A stretch of DNA of 64,000 nucleotides from Pseudorhodoplanes sinuspersici. GTDB taxonomy: Bacteria; Pseudomonadota; Alphaproteobacteria; Rhizobiales; Xanthobacteraceae. The stretch covers positions 5,760,501 through 5,824,500 of the forward strand of contig NZ_CP021112.1 in the NCBI RefSeq assembly GCF_002119765.1. The letters are read 5' to 3'. The notes below the pieces were generated by a model. That model searched no databases, was not told where the DNA came from, and saw nothing but the letters and a program-made list of their open reading frames with translations. Below, one piece after another: positions 18,105 through 26,323 of the stretch (its first letter is position 1; every line of letters begins with the position of its first letter). The translations under genes and the position numbers were made by a program.

Positions 18105-18878
18105 CTAGTTCAGTTCCGCCAGATAGTGCCGGCCTTCCATCAGGCATTGTCCGAGGCGCCATTCTGCGGGCTTGCCTTCGAGGGTGTAGATCACGCGATC
18201 GAGCCGCATGACCGTGGCCCCCTCCTCAACCTGCAGCGCCGCCGCCACATCGGGCGCCGCGGCGCCGATGGCCAGCCGCTCCTCGCCTTTACCGAGCAAC
18301 ACGCCGAATTGCTGCGCCAGCACTACGAAACGCTGGGAGGCGTCCTGATGCGTCGTCAGGTTAGGGAACAGCTTCGCAGGCATCGCTACATCCTCGAGCA
18401 TATAGGGCTTGCCATCCGTCAACCGCAGGCGGCGGATACGGATCACCCGTTCGCGCAGACGCAGGCGCAAGCGCAGGCACTCGCGCTCATTCACCGTGGT
18501 CTCGAGAAGGTTCAGCACCTCCACGTCTCCACAGATCCGCTTGCCGTCACGGCCCCGGATGCTGTTGTAACGCTCCCGCTGCTCGCCGGACGATGGATCA
18601 TTGACGAACGTGCCGCGGCCCTGGCGGCGAGTCAGCAAGCGCTCTGCTTCCGCCAGGTCCAGGGCCTTGCGCATCGTTCCGGGACTGACGCCGAACGTGC
18701 GTGCCAGCTCGTTTTCGTTCGGAATGGCCACGTGCGGCTTCCACTCGCCGGCGGCGATGCGCTGCGCAATGGCGTCACGGGCCTGAAGATACAGCGGGCG
18801 GGTCGAGAACCGACTGACCGAAATTCCATGATCGGGCATATCTCTTTCTGGCGAGTCTCGTTCTGGCAGATTTCTCAT
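18105..18878 (-). CDS. GntR family transcriptional regulator with UTRA domain (paralogue)
   Basis: Second regulator of the HutC-like group in the window. The winged helix covers about residues 30-95 (NENELARTFGVSPGTMRKAL, LLTRRQGRGTFVND), followed by a UTRA domain ending GATVMRLDRVIYTLEG. It is collinear with and clearly homologous to the protein at 4151-4936, with longer identical blocks in the wing. AAGGGAACG precedes the ATG at 18878; a longer start (18929) would add unrelated residues. The N-terminus contains a small repeat (PERDSPERDMP). No neighbouring pathway suggests a ligand. Confidence 0.83.
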   Translation of the reverse strand: MRNLPERDSPERDMPDHGISVSRFSTRPLYLQARDAIAQRIAAGEWKPHVAIPNENELARTFGVSPGTMRKALDLAEAERLLTRRQGRGTFVNDPSSGEQRERYNSIRGRDGKRICGDVEVLNLLETTVNERECLRLRLRLRERVIRIRRLRLTDGKPYMLEDVAMPAKLFPNLTTHQDASQRFVVLAQQFGVLLGKGEERLAIGAAAPDVAAALQVEEGATVMRLDRVIYTLEGKPAEWRLGQCLMEGRHYLAELN

Positions 18879-18947
18879 GGAACGTTCCCTTGAATTGACG
18901 CCTCGTTTCAATCGCTCAGGAGCCAGCAAATGGCTCAGGCCGCTCTG

Positions 18948-18961
18948 ACTGATATGTCAGT
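18948..18961. promoter_or_regulatory. Inverted repeat upstream of the GntR gene
   Basis: ACTGA-TATG-TCAGT, a 14-base dyad 70 bases before the start of the GntR/UTRA gene. GntR-type regulators often bind such dyads in their own promoters; the link is inference. Confidence 0.35.
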
Positions 18962-19047
18962 AACAGGATGTGCATCGATCATGTCATCATCTCAAGGAAA
19001 GCGCGAAGACATCGCGTGAAGAGCGTTATTGTCCCGCTAGTGCGCCG

Positions 19048-19095
19048 ACGGACAACGGACGAACGACAAAGGACAACGGATAAAGGATAGAGGAC
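19048..19095 (+). repeat. Imperfect short tandem repeat
   Basis: A run of degenerate GGACAACGGA-like units (ACGGACAACGGACGAACGAC and GGACAACGGATAAAGGAT) between the GntR gene and the next small gene. Probably slippage-derived filler. Confidence 0.5.
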
Positions 19096-19161
19096 TGTAG
19101 GTTTGAGCACATCGCCAGAGCGTTTCGCGCGAACCGTCACGCAAAAATTGACATCACTCCG

Positions 19162-19187
19162 GGAACGTCCTGACCATCCAGGGGGTT
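19162..19187 (+). promoter_or_regulatory. Candidate EcfG (general stress) promoter
   Basis: GGAAC at 19162-19166 and GGTT at 19184-19187, 17 bases apart, ahead of the small gene at 19214. The alphaproteobacterial EcfG consensus is GGAAC-N16/17-CGTT; only the first base of the -10 differs. Confidence 0.45.
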
Positions 19188-19213
19188 TTCGTTTGAATCC
19201 GGAGGAGGCCTTC

Positions 19214-19420
19214 ATGCCTGGCGCGGACAAACACCAACGTCGTTTCGAGAACCCCGCTCAACCGGAGAAAAATCGGGATATCAGGGGCGGGACTTATGAC
19301 GTGGATCCCGCTAAAGCGAAGGACGTGGGACAGGGTGAGTATGGCGGTCAGCCGCCGGAGGGGCTTTCGCGTGAGCGCAAAGGTCCTCTTGGTCCGACAC
19401 AAGGCCGCCGCCAAAGATAG
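19214..19420 (+). CDS. Small hydrophilic protein, unknown function
   Basis: A 68-residue highly polar protein (MPGADKHQRRFENPAQPEK..., ending QGRRQR), rich in Gly, Pro, Arg and Gln, likely disordered. The ATG at 19214 is preferred to an upstream one (19103) because GGAGGAGG lies 5 bases before it and a stress-type promoter sits at 19162-19187. Small basic proteins of this sort accompany stress responses in rhizobia, but no family is recognised. Confidence 0.65.
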   Translation: MPGADKHQRRFENPAQPEKNRDIRGGTYDVDPAKAKDVGQGEYGGQPPEGLSRERKGPLGPTQGRRQR

Positions 19421-19526
19421 TCACGCAGCGCTACGCCGGTCGAACCGAGAAGCCCGGCAATTCGAAGAATATGGTGTATGCTTTGATCTCCGTGCGCGCG
19501 CTGCTGAATTGTCCAGGGTGACGACG

Positions 19527-19766
19527 ATGATATTCATCATCTGGCTTGGTGCATTGCTGACAATCGCTGGAGTACTGTACCTCGTGAAGCAAATTATCTG
19601 GCAAGGGCCGCTCAGCGGTCCGGCCCGGCGCCGACCGCGCGCAACCCTGGAGCCCCGCACTGGCCTCTTCGGACTTGCAACACATTGGCCCGGCCTGGCG
19701 CTTATCGCGCTTGGCGGCATTCTTCTATTAGCGGGCGCAGCTTTATTGGAGCCTCAGGTTCCCTAG
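19527..19766 (+). CDS. Small two-helix membrane protein
   Basis: A 79-residue protein with two membrane segments (IFIIWLGALLTIAGVLYLV at the start and GLALIALGGILLLAGAALL at the end) joined by a basic, Pro/Arg-rich loop. The ATG at 19527 or a GTG at 19518 could be the start. Function unknown; it resembles the many small membrane proteins of stress regulons. A weak CAGGG precedes the start codons. Confidence 0.55.
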   Translation: MIFIIWLGALLTIAGVLYLVKQIIWQGPLSGPARRRPRATLEPRTGLFGLATHWPGLALIALGGILLLAGAALLEPQVP

Positions 19767-19954
19767 TGTCCCGAATCCCAAGTCCGCATGACTATGCCGC
19801 ACCTCTTTTGCGAACTTCGGCTTCGAGGGACACTGGCAATGTACTGATTCTAGTGTGATTGGGATCAGAAGCTCGCTTGGTGAGAGTGCAGCAACAATGA
19901 AGCGGACTTTCCGATCCACCACACTAGGATGTCGCGGCATTTGATGCCGCGTTG

Positions 19955-19998
19955 ATTTTGCTTTGATGTGTTTTCTTCACGCGAACTGGCCGTCGTCG
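19955..19998 (-). repeat. Dispersed element, family A, partial copy at an RHS breakpoint
   Basis: The stretch TTGATTTTGCTTTGATGTG...TTCTTCACGCGAACTGGCCGTCG matches part of the element at 59147-59184 (CTTCTTGTTTTGATGCG...CTCACGCGAACCGGCCGTCG). It directly joins the end of the truncated RHS copy, whose stop codon lies inside it. Confidence 0.6.
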
Positions 19999-20810
19999 GG
20001 CAGCATCTCGTGCCCGGCATAGCTGCGTGTCGTCTGGCTGATGATGGCGCCGGCCGGATCGTCGGTGCCGTTCGGATGCCGCCGCTTGCCGAAGGCATCG
20101 TAAGACAGGCGCTCCACCACCGCCCCGGTCTCATTGGTGATGGTGGCGATCGAGCCGAGATGATCCTTGTGGAAGTATCGCGTGTAGGTGGTCTCGTCGC
20201 TGAAGTCGACGCATGCCGATCATCTCGCCACCGGCAAACAAATAATTGGTCCAGCGCACAGGACCGCTACTGGTGAACCGCTCGGCATTCACGCCGCTGC
20301 CCCGCGGGTCCCACAGATACAGCGTCATGCCGCTGGGTGTTGATTGACGGAAGCGGTGATGCTCGGGATCGTAACTGATGAGGATAGTTGTCGTACCGCG
20401 GGTGATATATGTCGGCATGTCGAACGATCTATATTCGTATGACAGCCCCGCTCCTGAGGTCACATTGCCATTCTGGTCATAAGTGAAGGTCGTAGTCAGC
20501 GCACCGCCGCTGATACCCGTCACCGCATGCGGACGCGGCTGGCCTGGCGCCGGATAGCTGTAGGTCCCGACATCCGACTTCGAGAGAAGGTTGCCGATCG
20601 CATTATAGGTGAAGGTTTTGGCCGGATTCATCCCGACGGTGGCCGAGGTCAGACGATTGAGCGCGTCATAGCGGAAGCTCTCGCTCAAGCGGTATTGGCA
20701 TCGGCACGGCTCAGCTAGTTGCCGAGATCATAGGTGTAGGTGAAGTTCTGGACGCTGTTGCCCGCGCCCGCCTGAATGCTGGTAAGCAGCCCGCTCGCTC
20801 GGTTGCCTCA
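19978..20810 (-). pseudogene. RHS repeat protein fragment (orphan core copy)
   Basis: Decayed piece of an RHS/YD-repeat protein. An upstream part reads FTYTYDLGN before a stop, then an open stretch gives YDALNRLTSATVG, FTYDQNGNVTSG, TLYLWDPRGSGVNAERF and the core start RWTNYLFAGGEMIGMR. A 2-base deletion near 20210 then shifts frame; the true frame continues VDFSDETTYTRYFHKDHLGS to GHEMLPDDGQFA and a stop. The segment 19998-20340 is closely similar to 22262-22600 of the main RHS gene, so the two arose by duplication. It lacks a C-terminal toxin domain. Confidence 0.75.
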
Positions 20811-20962
20811 AGGCGTCGGATAAATTTCGGCACATAGAGGTGCGATCCGGATGCGCTACGATTCATCCGGACTACGTTTGCTGCGATGGCGACCTAGCCC
20901 GATTCGGTCGGAATCAGCGTCGGCTCGTCACGCAACAACACATCGCCCGGACGTATCCTATG

Positions 20963-21133
20963 TTAACGCGGGCGGGCCGCATCTTCCTCATTATGCAAAT
21001 CAAATACGCGACCTTCACCGTATTCCGCCTCCAAACGCCTTTTGGCATCATCCAAGTTTTCTGCAGCTACACTTACACGTTGCCCCGGCTTTTCCGGATC
21101 ATCTGACCAAATCATCGCTTTATAGATTTTCAT
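20963..21133 (-). CDS. 56-residue acidic protein next to the RHS C-terminal domain, candidate immunity protein
   Basis: A short frame with good coding character: it starts MKIYKAMIWSDDPEKPGQ, continues RVSVAAENLDDAKRRLEAEY and ends FDLHNEEDAARPR, then TAA at 20963-20965. It begins 18 bases after the stop codon of the RHS gene on the same strand. Gene-sized position right after a polymorphic-toxin end, small size and net negative charge are what an immunity protein shows. It could equally be a conserved cytosolic small protein: the beta-strand/helix pattern with a C-terminal DLHNEEDA motif suggests a defined fold. Role is inferred only from position. Confidence 0.6.
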   Translation of the reverse strand: MKIYKAMIWSDDPEKPGQRVSVAAENLDDAKRRLEAEYGEGRVFDLHNEEDAARPR

Positions 21134-21151
21134 GTAGCGACCCTCGATCTG

Positions 21152-22564
21152 CTAGCGATATGGCGCAAGACAAGCCCCACTATTGCAGAAAGCTCCAATT
21201 GTCGTTCCGGGACCATTCAGAAGATTTTTGATCTGCCCTGGCGATAGCTCGGGGAGATTATAGACTGTCACGCCGGGCAGATTTCCGAACCGAGCAACAT
21301 CTGCTCGGAAAAGGCTTACATCCACTGCCATTGCTCCAGTTATCTCGCCATGGACACCACTTAGAATATTAACATTGCCTCTATACAGCCCGCTATTAAC
21401 AAAGGGAGCAATGTCATTCTGATTAATAAGACCTACCGAAGTTACGACTTTCCCTCCGACAGCATTGGTTTCCGAAGTAAGGACGCCTCCGAGACCGCTT
21501 AGCCCGCGTGATGCTGCACTCTCAGCGGCTCTGACGCCAGCACCAGCGCGTGTACTTAGCCCAAGCGTAGCGACTCCAAGCGCTGCATCGGCAATCGAAA
21601 CAGTGCCATATATCGCCGCGCTACCATAGTTACCAGCCCAGAACTCCTGCTGCGCCAATCCAGCATAATGCGCACCCGGAACAAGATCGAGCGTGCCTTG
21701 CAACAGGGCTTGGCCTGTCCCTCCGCTGACATACCGATAAGCATTGCCGTTGACGGCCGCCCCCGCTCCTCCCGGCGCTGCATCTGTCGCCGGACTATGG
21801 GCTGTATTGTTGACAGTCTTGCCGCTCTTCACACCCGGCACGTGTGGCGCATTGTTTTGCAACGACGAAGCTGCCGTTACGGAGCTCAGGCGCGTGGTAT
21901 AGTTGTTTCCGGAGAGATAGACGCCGCCTGATCCATCAGGACCTCCGGAAAATCCATACACATTACCGAAGTGGATCCCGCTGCAATAACACCCGGTGCC
22001 AAATCCGTAGACGAACAGATCGCCATAGGTGAAGCTAAAGGGATTACCACCACTACTCACATCTATTATGGGAAGAGGGTGAGGCCCAGGGCCATTAAAC
22101 TCATGCCCCGTCGGATCTGTATATTTCAGCGGGTTGTTGATGACGTAGCTGTAGCGGTTCCAGGCCTGGCTGTTGGCAGCGTCGGGCACAATGGTGTCGG
22201 CCGTGGTGACGCGGCCGATATACGGATCGTAGAGCCGCGCATTCATGTTCACGAGGCCGACATCGGACAGCATCTCGTGCCCGGTGTAGCTGCGCGTCGT
22301 CTGGCTGGTGATGGCGCCGGCCGGATCGTCGGTGCCGTTCGGATGCCGCCGCTTGCCGAAGGCATCGTAGGATAGCCGCTCGACGACCACACCAGTCTCG
22401 TTGGTGATGGTGGCGATCGAGCCGAGATGATCCTTGTGGAAGTAGCGCGTATAGGTGGTCTCGTCGCTGAAGTCGACGCGCATGCCGATCATCTCGCCAC
22501 CGGCAAACAGATAATTGGTCCAGCGTACAGGGCCACTGCTGCCGCTGAACCGCTCGGCGTACAC
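21152..22564 (-). CDS. RHS repeat-associated core protein with C-terminal toxin-like domain, 5' truncated
   Basis: Reads as the end of an RHS polymorphic toxin: core blocks YFHKDHLGSIATITNETG, YDAFGKRRHPNGTDD, GHEMLSDVGLVNMNARLYDP, YIGRVTTADTIVPD and the usual boundary NNPLKYTDPTGHE near residue 130. After it come about 340 residues of variable sequence: a Gly-rich stretch, a pre-toxin helix region (SIADAALGVATLGLSTRAG) and a final domain with ILSGVHGEITGAM and GTTIGAFCNSGACLAPYR. The open frame begins at a GTG; homology goes on upstream in a shifted frame (one base missing near 22612) to about 22650, where the RHS sequence stops. The full-length toxin is therefore not encoded here. Confidence 0.75.
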   Translation of the reverse strand: MYAERFSGSSGPVRWTNYLFAGGEMIGMRVDFSDETTYTRYFHKDHLGSIATITNETGVVVERLSYDAFGKRRHPNGTDDPAGAITSQTTRSYTGHEMLSDVGLVNMNARLYDPYIGRVTTADTIVPDAANSQAWNRYSYVINNPLKYTDPTGHEFNGPGPHPLPIIDVSSGGNPFSFTYGDLFVYGFGTGCYCSGIHFGNVYGFSGGPDGSGGVYLSGNNYTTRLSSVTAASSLQNNAPHVPGVKSGKTVNNTAHSPATDAAPGGAGAAVNGNAYRYVSGGTGQALLQGTLDLVPGAHYAGLAQQEFWAGNYGSAAIYGTVSIADAALGVATLGLSTRAGAGVRAAESAASRGLSGLGGVLTSETNAVGGKVVTSVGLINQNDIAPFVNSGLYRGNVNILSGVHGEITGAMAVDVSLFRADVARFGNLPGVTVYNLPELSPGQIKNLLNGPGTTIGAFCNSGACLAPYR

Positions 22565-22706
22565 GCCGCTGCCGCGCGGATCCCACAGATAAAGCGTCGT
22601 GCCGTCCGGAGCTATTGGCGCCTACGCTGGTGCGCCGGATCGTAGTTGAGTGTGTTTGGGAAAACCGGCAAAAAGTGAAAGGAAATCAACATGGAATGAT
22701 CAGAGC

Positions 22707-22781
22707 TGGCGCTCCCTAGGGGAATCGAACCCCTGTTTCAGCCTTGAGAGGGCCGCGTCCTAACCGCTAGACGAAGGGAGC
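22707..22781 (-). tRNA. tRNA-Glu (anticodon CTC)
   Basis: On the minus strand the acceptor stem GCTCCCT/AGGGAGC, a D-arm TCTAGCGGTTAGGA, anticodon loop CTCTCAA (anticodon CTC), T-arm CAGGGGTTCGATTCCCCTA and an encoded CCA (22707-22709) are all in place, aligning base for base with E. coli tRNA-Glu outside the D-loop. The 3' end points toward the RHS remnant about 55 bases away; tRNA 3' ends are common integration sites. Confidence 0.95.
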
Positions 22782-22841
22782 GTTGGCCCCTCAGATAGCC
22801 GCGTTCGGCCGGACGTGCAAGCAAAGGTCGCGGGCGCCGCC

Positions 22842-24044
22842 TCACCTGCCCTCCTTCGCGGCCTTATCCTTCTCCTGATTAGCCGTCCTGCGGGGCGGCC
22901 GGGCACCGGCGCTGGTATGTCCACGCTCCGCCTTGCAGATGTCCTTCAGCGCCTTCCACTCCTCTCCGGTCAGGATCGGCGCGCCGGTGACCGGGCGAGC
23001 GTCCTTTTTCATCCGCTCCAGCCGCTCGGCGCTGACCGGATGACTGTCGATGATGGTCGCGACCCGGCTGCCGCCGGTCATCCGCACCAGCAATTCGCCG
23101 AGCGGTTCGGGCGAGCGGCCGAGCGCATGCATGCCGTGGATGGCGAAATCGTCCGCCCGCGTCTCGGCATCGCGCGAATAGGACGCATCGAGGATCGAGC
23201 GCGCGGCAAACAGCACCGCGCCACCGCCCATCACATCGCCGAACAAAAGGCCGATCAGGAACGACGAGCCGCCGGTCTGGATCATCTTGCGCAGGCCGTC
23301 GCGATTGTGCGCGTGGCCGAGCTCATGCGCCAGCACGCCGGCGACTTCATCGACATCGCGCGCCTTGGCCAGCAAACCGTCCAGCAGATACACCTTGCCG
23401 CCGGGCAGCGCGAAGGCGTTGGGAATGGACGATGACAACACATGCGCGTCGAGCGGCGTATCGAAACCGCTCGCGTCCTTCAGCTTGGTTACCAGCTTGG
23501 TGAACGCCGCCTGCCCTTGCGGGTCGGTGCATTCCCTGCCGCCGAGAATGGCGCGCGCCTGCCGGTCCACCGCCTCCCCCATCCGCTGTTCGATTGCGAA
23601 CGGAACAAGCGGCGCCATGCGATCGGCAATCAACGGAATGCCGAACACGGTGACCAGAATGATCGAACACGCCGCCGCCAGCGACCAGGCGACGATGCGG
23701 CCGGTCTGCTTGCCCGATTGCGCGGCATCAAGCGAGGGACACAGCGCAGCAATGCGGCCAGCCGTGGCCTTGTCCTCGATCTCCAGCCGCGCCAGCGCCG
23801 GCGCCGAGACCGAACTCAATCGCATCGCCCGCGTGGAATCGACCTGCCGGATATCGGCATAAGGCCAGGAGGCAATGACACTGCCGTCTTCGACGATATC
23901 GAGCTGCGTGTTGAATTGCAGATCGACGCGCCGCTTGCGGTTGGAGCTGCCGTCGTAGAACACGGCGGCGACATCGTTTTCCGGTGGCGGCAGAGCGGCG
24001 TCGCCGCGTGCGCCATCGGGCATATGATCAGAAACCGCCGACAT
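22842..24044 (-). CDS. M48 family membrane metallopeptidase
   Basis: Zinc peptidase of the HtpX/Oma1-like M48 family. After a cytoplasmic N-terminal region (about 110 residues, with an Arg-rich beta segment FYDGSSNRKRRVDLQF) comes one membrane segment (about 118-138) and the catalytic domain with HELGHAHNRDG (HExxH at 240-244) and the third ligand Glu in SRDAETRADDFAIHG. The N-terminal region resembles the PH-like domain seen in M48 proteins paired with YjgN. The ATG at 24044 overlaps the yjgN-like gene by 17 bases, so the two are translationally coupled. A longer start (24077) is less likely. Confidence 0.88.
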   Translation of the reverse strand: MSAVSDHMPDGARGDAALPPPENDVAAVFYDGSSNRKRRVDLQFNTQLDIVEDGSVIASWPYADIRQVDSTRAMRLSSVSAPALARLEIEDKATAGRIAALCPSLDAAQSGKQTGRIVAWSLAAACSIILVTVFGIPLIADRMAPLVPFAIEQRMGEAVDRQARAILGGRECTDPQGQAAFTKLVTKLKDASGFDTPLDAHVLSSSIPNAFALPGGKVYLLDGLLAKARDVDEVAGVLAHELGHAHNRDGLRKMIQTGGSSFLIGLLFGDVMGGGAVLFAARSILDASYSRDAETRADDFAIHGMHALGRSPEPLGELLVRMTGGSRVATIIDSHPVSAERLERMKKDARPVTGAPILTGEEWKALKDICKAERGHTSAGARPPRRTANQEKDKAAKEGR

Positions 24045-25194
24045 CAAGACTATCCGCAAAACCTTCGCCAAGCGCATTCACCGCATCGCCCTGGGCGGTG
24101 ACATTATCGGCGGCCTCGAGGTGATGCACCACGGTCGTCCCGGCCACCTTCGCCCAGATATCGCGCATCAGATAAAGGCGCATGACGATGTTGAAGCCGA
24201 TCGCCATCAGAAGATAACCCAAGCCAAGCGCAACGAGGATCGCCGGGTGAGCGGTGACCATCGCCATCTTGAGTTCGGTCGAACCGGCGGACGGCGCAAC
24301 TGTCGCCATGCCGATGCCGAACACCGCACCGAACCACACGCCGAGCAGCGCGGCGAACAGCACCATCCAGCCGACGAGCTTCCAGTAAACGCCGAGCAGA
24401 TCGCCGATATCGAGATCATTCTCGAATTTCACCGCGCCGAGGCGAAGGCCCGACATCCACCAGCGCCACTCGATCGCCTTGTACATCGCATAGATGAACG
24501 GCAACGGGACAATCATGAACGCCGCCGGCCAGGCGAGCAGCCACAGCCACCAGCCCTGTTTGAAGAAGCTGCCGCCGGTGCCTTCGAACGAGCCCTGCAG
24601 ATCGCCATAGGCTGTGTGGCGCATCTTGAAGCGTTCAAGCGCCGCATTGCGCCACGGCAAGGCGAGACCCAGTGTCACGACCGTGAACGCGCCCCACAAC
24701 GCCGCACGCCAGGCATAGCTCCAGCCGGAACCGCCCATCCAGAAGCGCACGCCGCGCCAAATGGTGCGGGTCAGGCGATAGCGCCGCGCGCGGTACATCG
24801 CGAAATGCGAGAACAGATAGAAGAAGGCGATCAGCGGAATGGAGGCGAAGGCCTGGTAGCGTTCGGCTTCCAGGCCGATGAAGAAATAGATCAGATAGAT
24901 CGGCACGAGGATCGCCAGCGCCACCAGGAAGCCGATCAGCAGTTCCTTCGCCGTGCCGGTATATTCCGCCGTGTCGCCGCCAACCGATGTGTGCGACCAC
25001 AGATGCCGGCGCATGTCGGTAGCGAGCCAGAAGCGATAGAAGCCAAGCGTGATCAGCTCGAGCCACGAGCCGCGGGTCAGCATCTTGCGGAATTCGGGGC
25101 GCTCGCCAGTGAAGGTGACGCCCTGTGGCGCCGATGGCTGCCGCGGAGGAACCGACGGAACGGAGGCTGGCATAGGCATATGCATGACGATCAC
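24028..25194 (-). CDS. YjgN family (DUF898) membrane protein
   Basis: Polytopic inner-membrane protein of 388 residues. Family blocks are RGSWLELITLGFYRFWLATDMRR, TAEYTGTAKELLIGF, RTIWRGVRFWMGGSG, RNAALERFKMRHTAYGD and KFENDLDIGDLLGVYW. At least eight hydrophobic segments are seen. Function is unknown. It is the first gene of a two-gene unit with the M48 peptidase, a pairing also found elsewhere in proteobacteria, which suggests that the peptidase acts on or with it. Confidence 0.88.
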   Translation of the reverse strand: MIVMHMPMPASVPSVPPRQPSAPQGVTFTGERPEFRKMLTRGSWLELITLGFYRFWLATDMRRHLWSHTSVGGDTAEYTGTAKELLIGFLVALAILVPIYLIYFFIGLEAERYQAFASIPLIAFFYLFSHFAMYRARRYRLTRTIWRGVRFWMGGSGWSYAWRAALWGAFTVVTLGLALPWRNAALERFKMRHTAYGDLQGSFEGTGGSFFKQGWWLWLLAWPAAFMIVPLPFIYAMYKAIEWRWWMSGLRLGAVKFENDLDIGDLLGVYWKLVGWMVLFAALLGVWFGAVFGIGMATVAPSAGSTELKMAMVTAHPAILVALGLGYLLMAIGFNIVMRLYLMRDIWAKVAGTTVVHHLEAADNVTAQGDAVNALGEGFADSLDVGGF

Positions 25195-25561
25195 TCAAAG
25201 CTGGCTGTCGGCGCGCGATCGGAGAACATCCCCCCGCTCTCTTACGCCCCATGGATGGATTGGCCTTATGCCCTGAGACGATGTCAGCACGATTCCGGTT
25301 CAATGACCATGACGCGGCTGTGACGGGGTTTACGGTTCGTTGGAGGAATTGAAAACAGCGCCTCTTTGCCCTCCCCCTTATTGGGAGAGTCAGGAAAACA
25401 AGACGTGTGAAAACCGCCCTGTCTTTTTGCCGGCGCGGGCGCGTCCACCGTCCCCACCGCCGCTTCATGCCCTCTTGCATGGCCCGCCGACGCGGGATGC
25501 ACGGGTCAAGCCCGCGCAGGACGACGTCCACTTGGCCGGATCAAGACCCAACGGCGCGAAT
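25195..25561. other. Intergenic region with palindromic remnants
   Basis: About 370 bases with no supported gene. The stretch 25491-25530 (GATGCACGGGTCAAGCCCGCGCAGGACGAC, split by short spacers) has the look of the palindromic intergenic elements found in Bradyrhizobium-like genomes, in degenerate form. Confidence 0.4.
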
Positions 25562-25723
25562 CTATCTGAAAAACAGCCACCAGATCACTGCGCCGGTCAT
25601 ACCGGCCATACCCATCATGATGCCGACCAGCAAAATCCCGAACAGCACAAAATAGATGCGATCGACGAGTTTCTCCCGGTTCTCGGCATATGGCCGGGCC
25701 GCTATTCCAAAATTGCGTGCCAT
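25562..25723 (-). CDS. Small membrane protein (53 aa)
   Basis: Below the length usually listed, but convincing: a charged start MARNFGIAARPYAENREKLV is followed by a membrane stretch DRIYFVLFGILLVGIMMGM and a second hydrophobic end GAVIWWLFFR. The N-terminal polar part and the membrane tail form a typical small inner-membrane protein of rhizobia. No clear ribosome site, so the start is tentative. It lies 24 bases downstream of the zinc-ribbon gene and may be co-transcribed with it. Confidence 0.55.
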   Translation of the reverse strand: MARNFGIAARPYAENREKLVDRIYFVLFGILLVGIMMGMAGMTGAVIWWLFFR

Positions 25724-25746
25724 GCGATTCACCGCTGCTGACGAGA

Positions 25747-26025
25747 TTATGCTGGATGCATCACACCGTTCGCGGCCTGAACCCGCGGACCGTCGTAACG
25801 ATCGGAATCGTTATCACAAAGTAACCAGTCTTGCGATATTGGATTGCACGCGCGATGCCACTCGTGATGACCCGTTGCCGCCATCATTGGAAAATCCGAC
25901 GTTTCTTCAAAGACAGCAAAACAGGCGGCACAATGCCAAATGTGGCGATGTTTGTTGGGCGCAACATACATCGACACAGCTGGAGCGATAATCAGCTCAT
26001 GACAATTAAAGCAAGTCATTGGCAT
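25747..26025 (-). CDS. Small zinc-ribbon protein
   Basis: A 92-residue protein whose first half is a zinc ribbon, with Cys pairs CFNC (residues 5-8) and CAAC (about 32-35), so a four-Cys zinc site. GGAGGAAAAC precedes the ATG. The second half (from about residue 50) looks irregular and contains further His/Cys residues; it may be a C-terminal extension created by loss of the usual stop codon. Function unknown; similar short ribbons are common in Bradyrhizobium-type genomes. Confidence 0.6.
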   Translation of the reverse strand: MPMTCFNCHELIIAPAVSMYVAPNKHRHIWHCAACFAVFEETSDFPMMAATGHHEWHRACNPISQDWLLCDNDSDRYDGPRVQAANGVMHPA

Positions 26026-26323
26026 GAGTTTTCCTCCATGGGATTCGGTTCCGTATTTTTGTACCTGTTTCCCATGCCGGCCGGCTGCCGCAAATGACTT
26101 ACATCAATGACATGCAGGTTCCCTTGTCCGAAATATTTGTGACTGCGACACAATGCACGTTGCACAGCTTGGCAATTTTCAAATTCCAGCTTTTCGCCGG
26201 GCCGCGGCCGTCTCTGACTTGACTTTCCTGGAACCGCAAACGGTCTCCACCTTCAACCTCGGCAAGGCTGAAGCCTGAGAACGCCGGCAAGCTCAGGACA
26301 AAGGATCGCGGCAGATTGTAAGA

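Noticed and set aside
17937-18893. 318-codon plus-strand frame
   Set aside because: It is the antisense shadow of the GntR/UTRA gene at 18105-18878, which has clear motifs.
21152-22564. Naming the RHS end a nucleotide deaminase
   Set aside because: HGE and two Cys exist, but Cys spacing (C-x4-C) and strand order do not fit the usual HAE/PCxxC pattern well enough.
19978-22650. Prophage or transposon remnant
   Set aside because: No integrase, transposase or phage structural gene; the content is RHS/YD-repeat sequence only.
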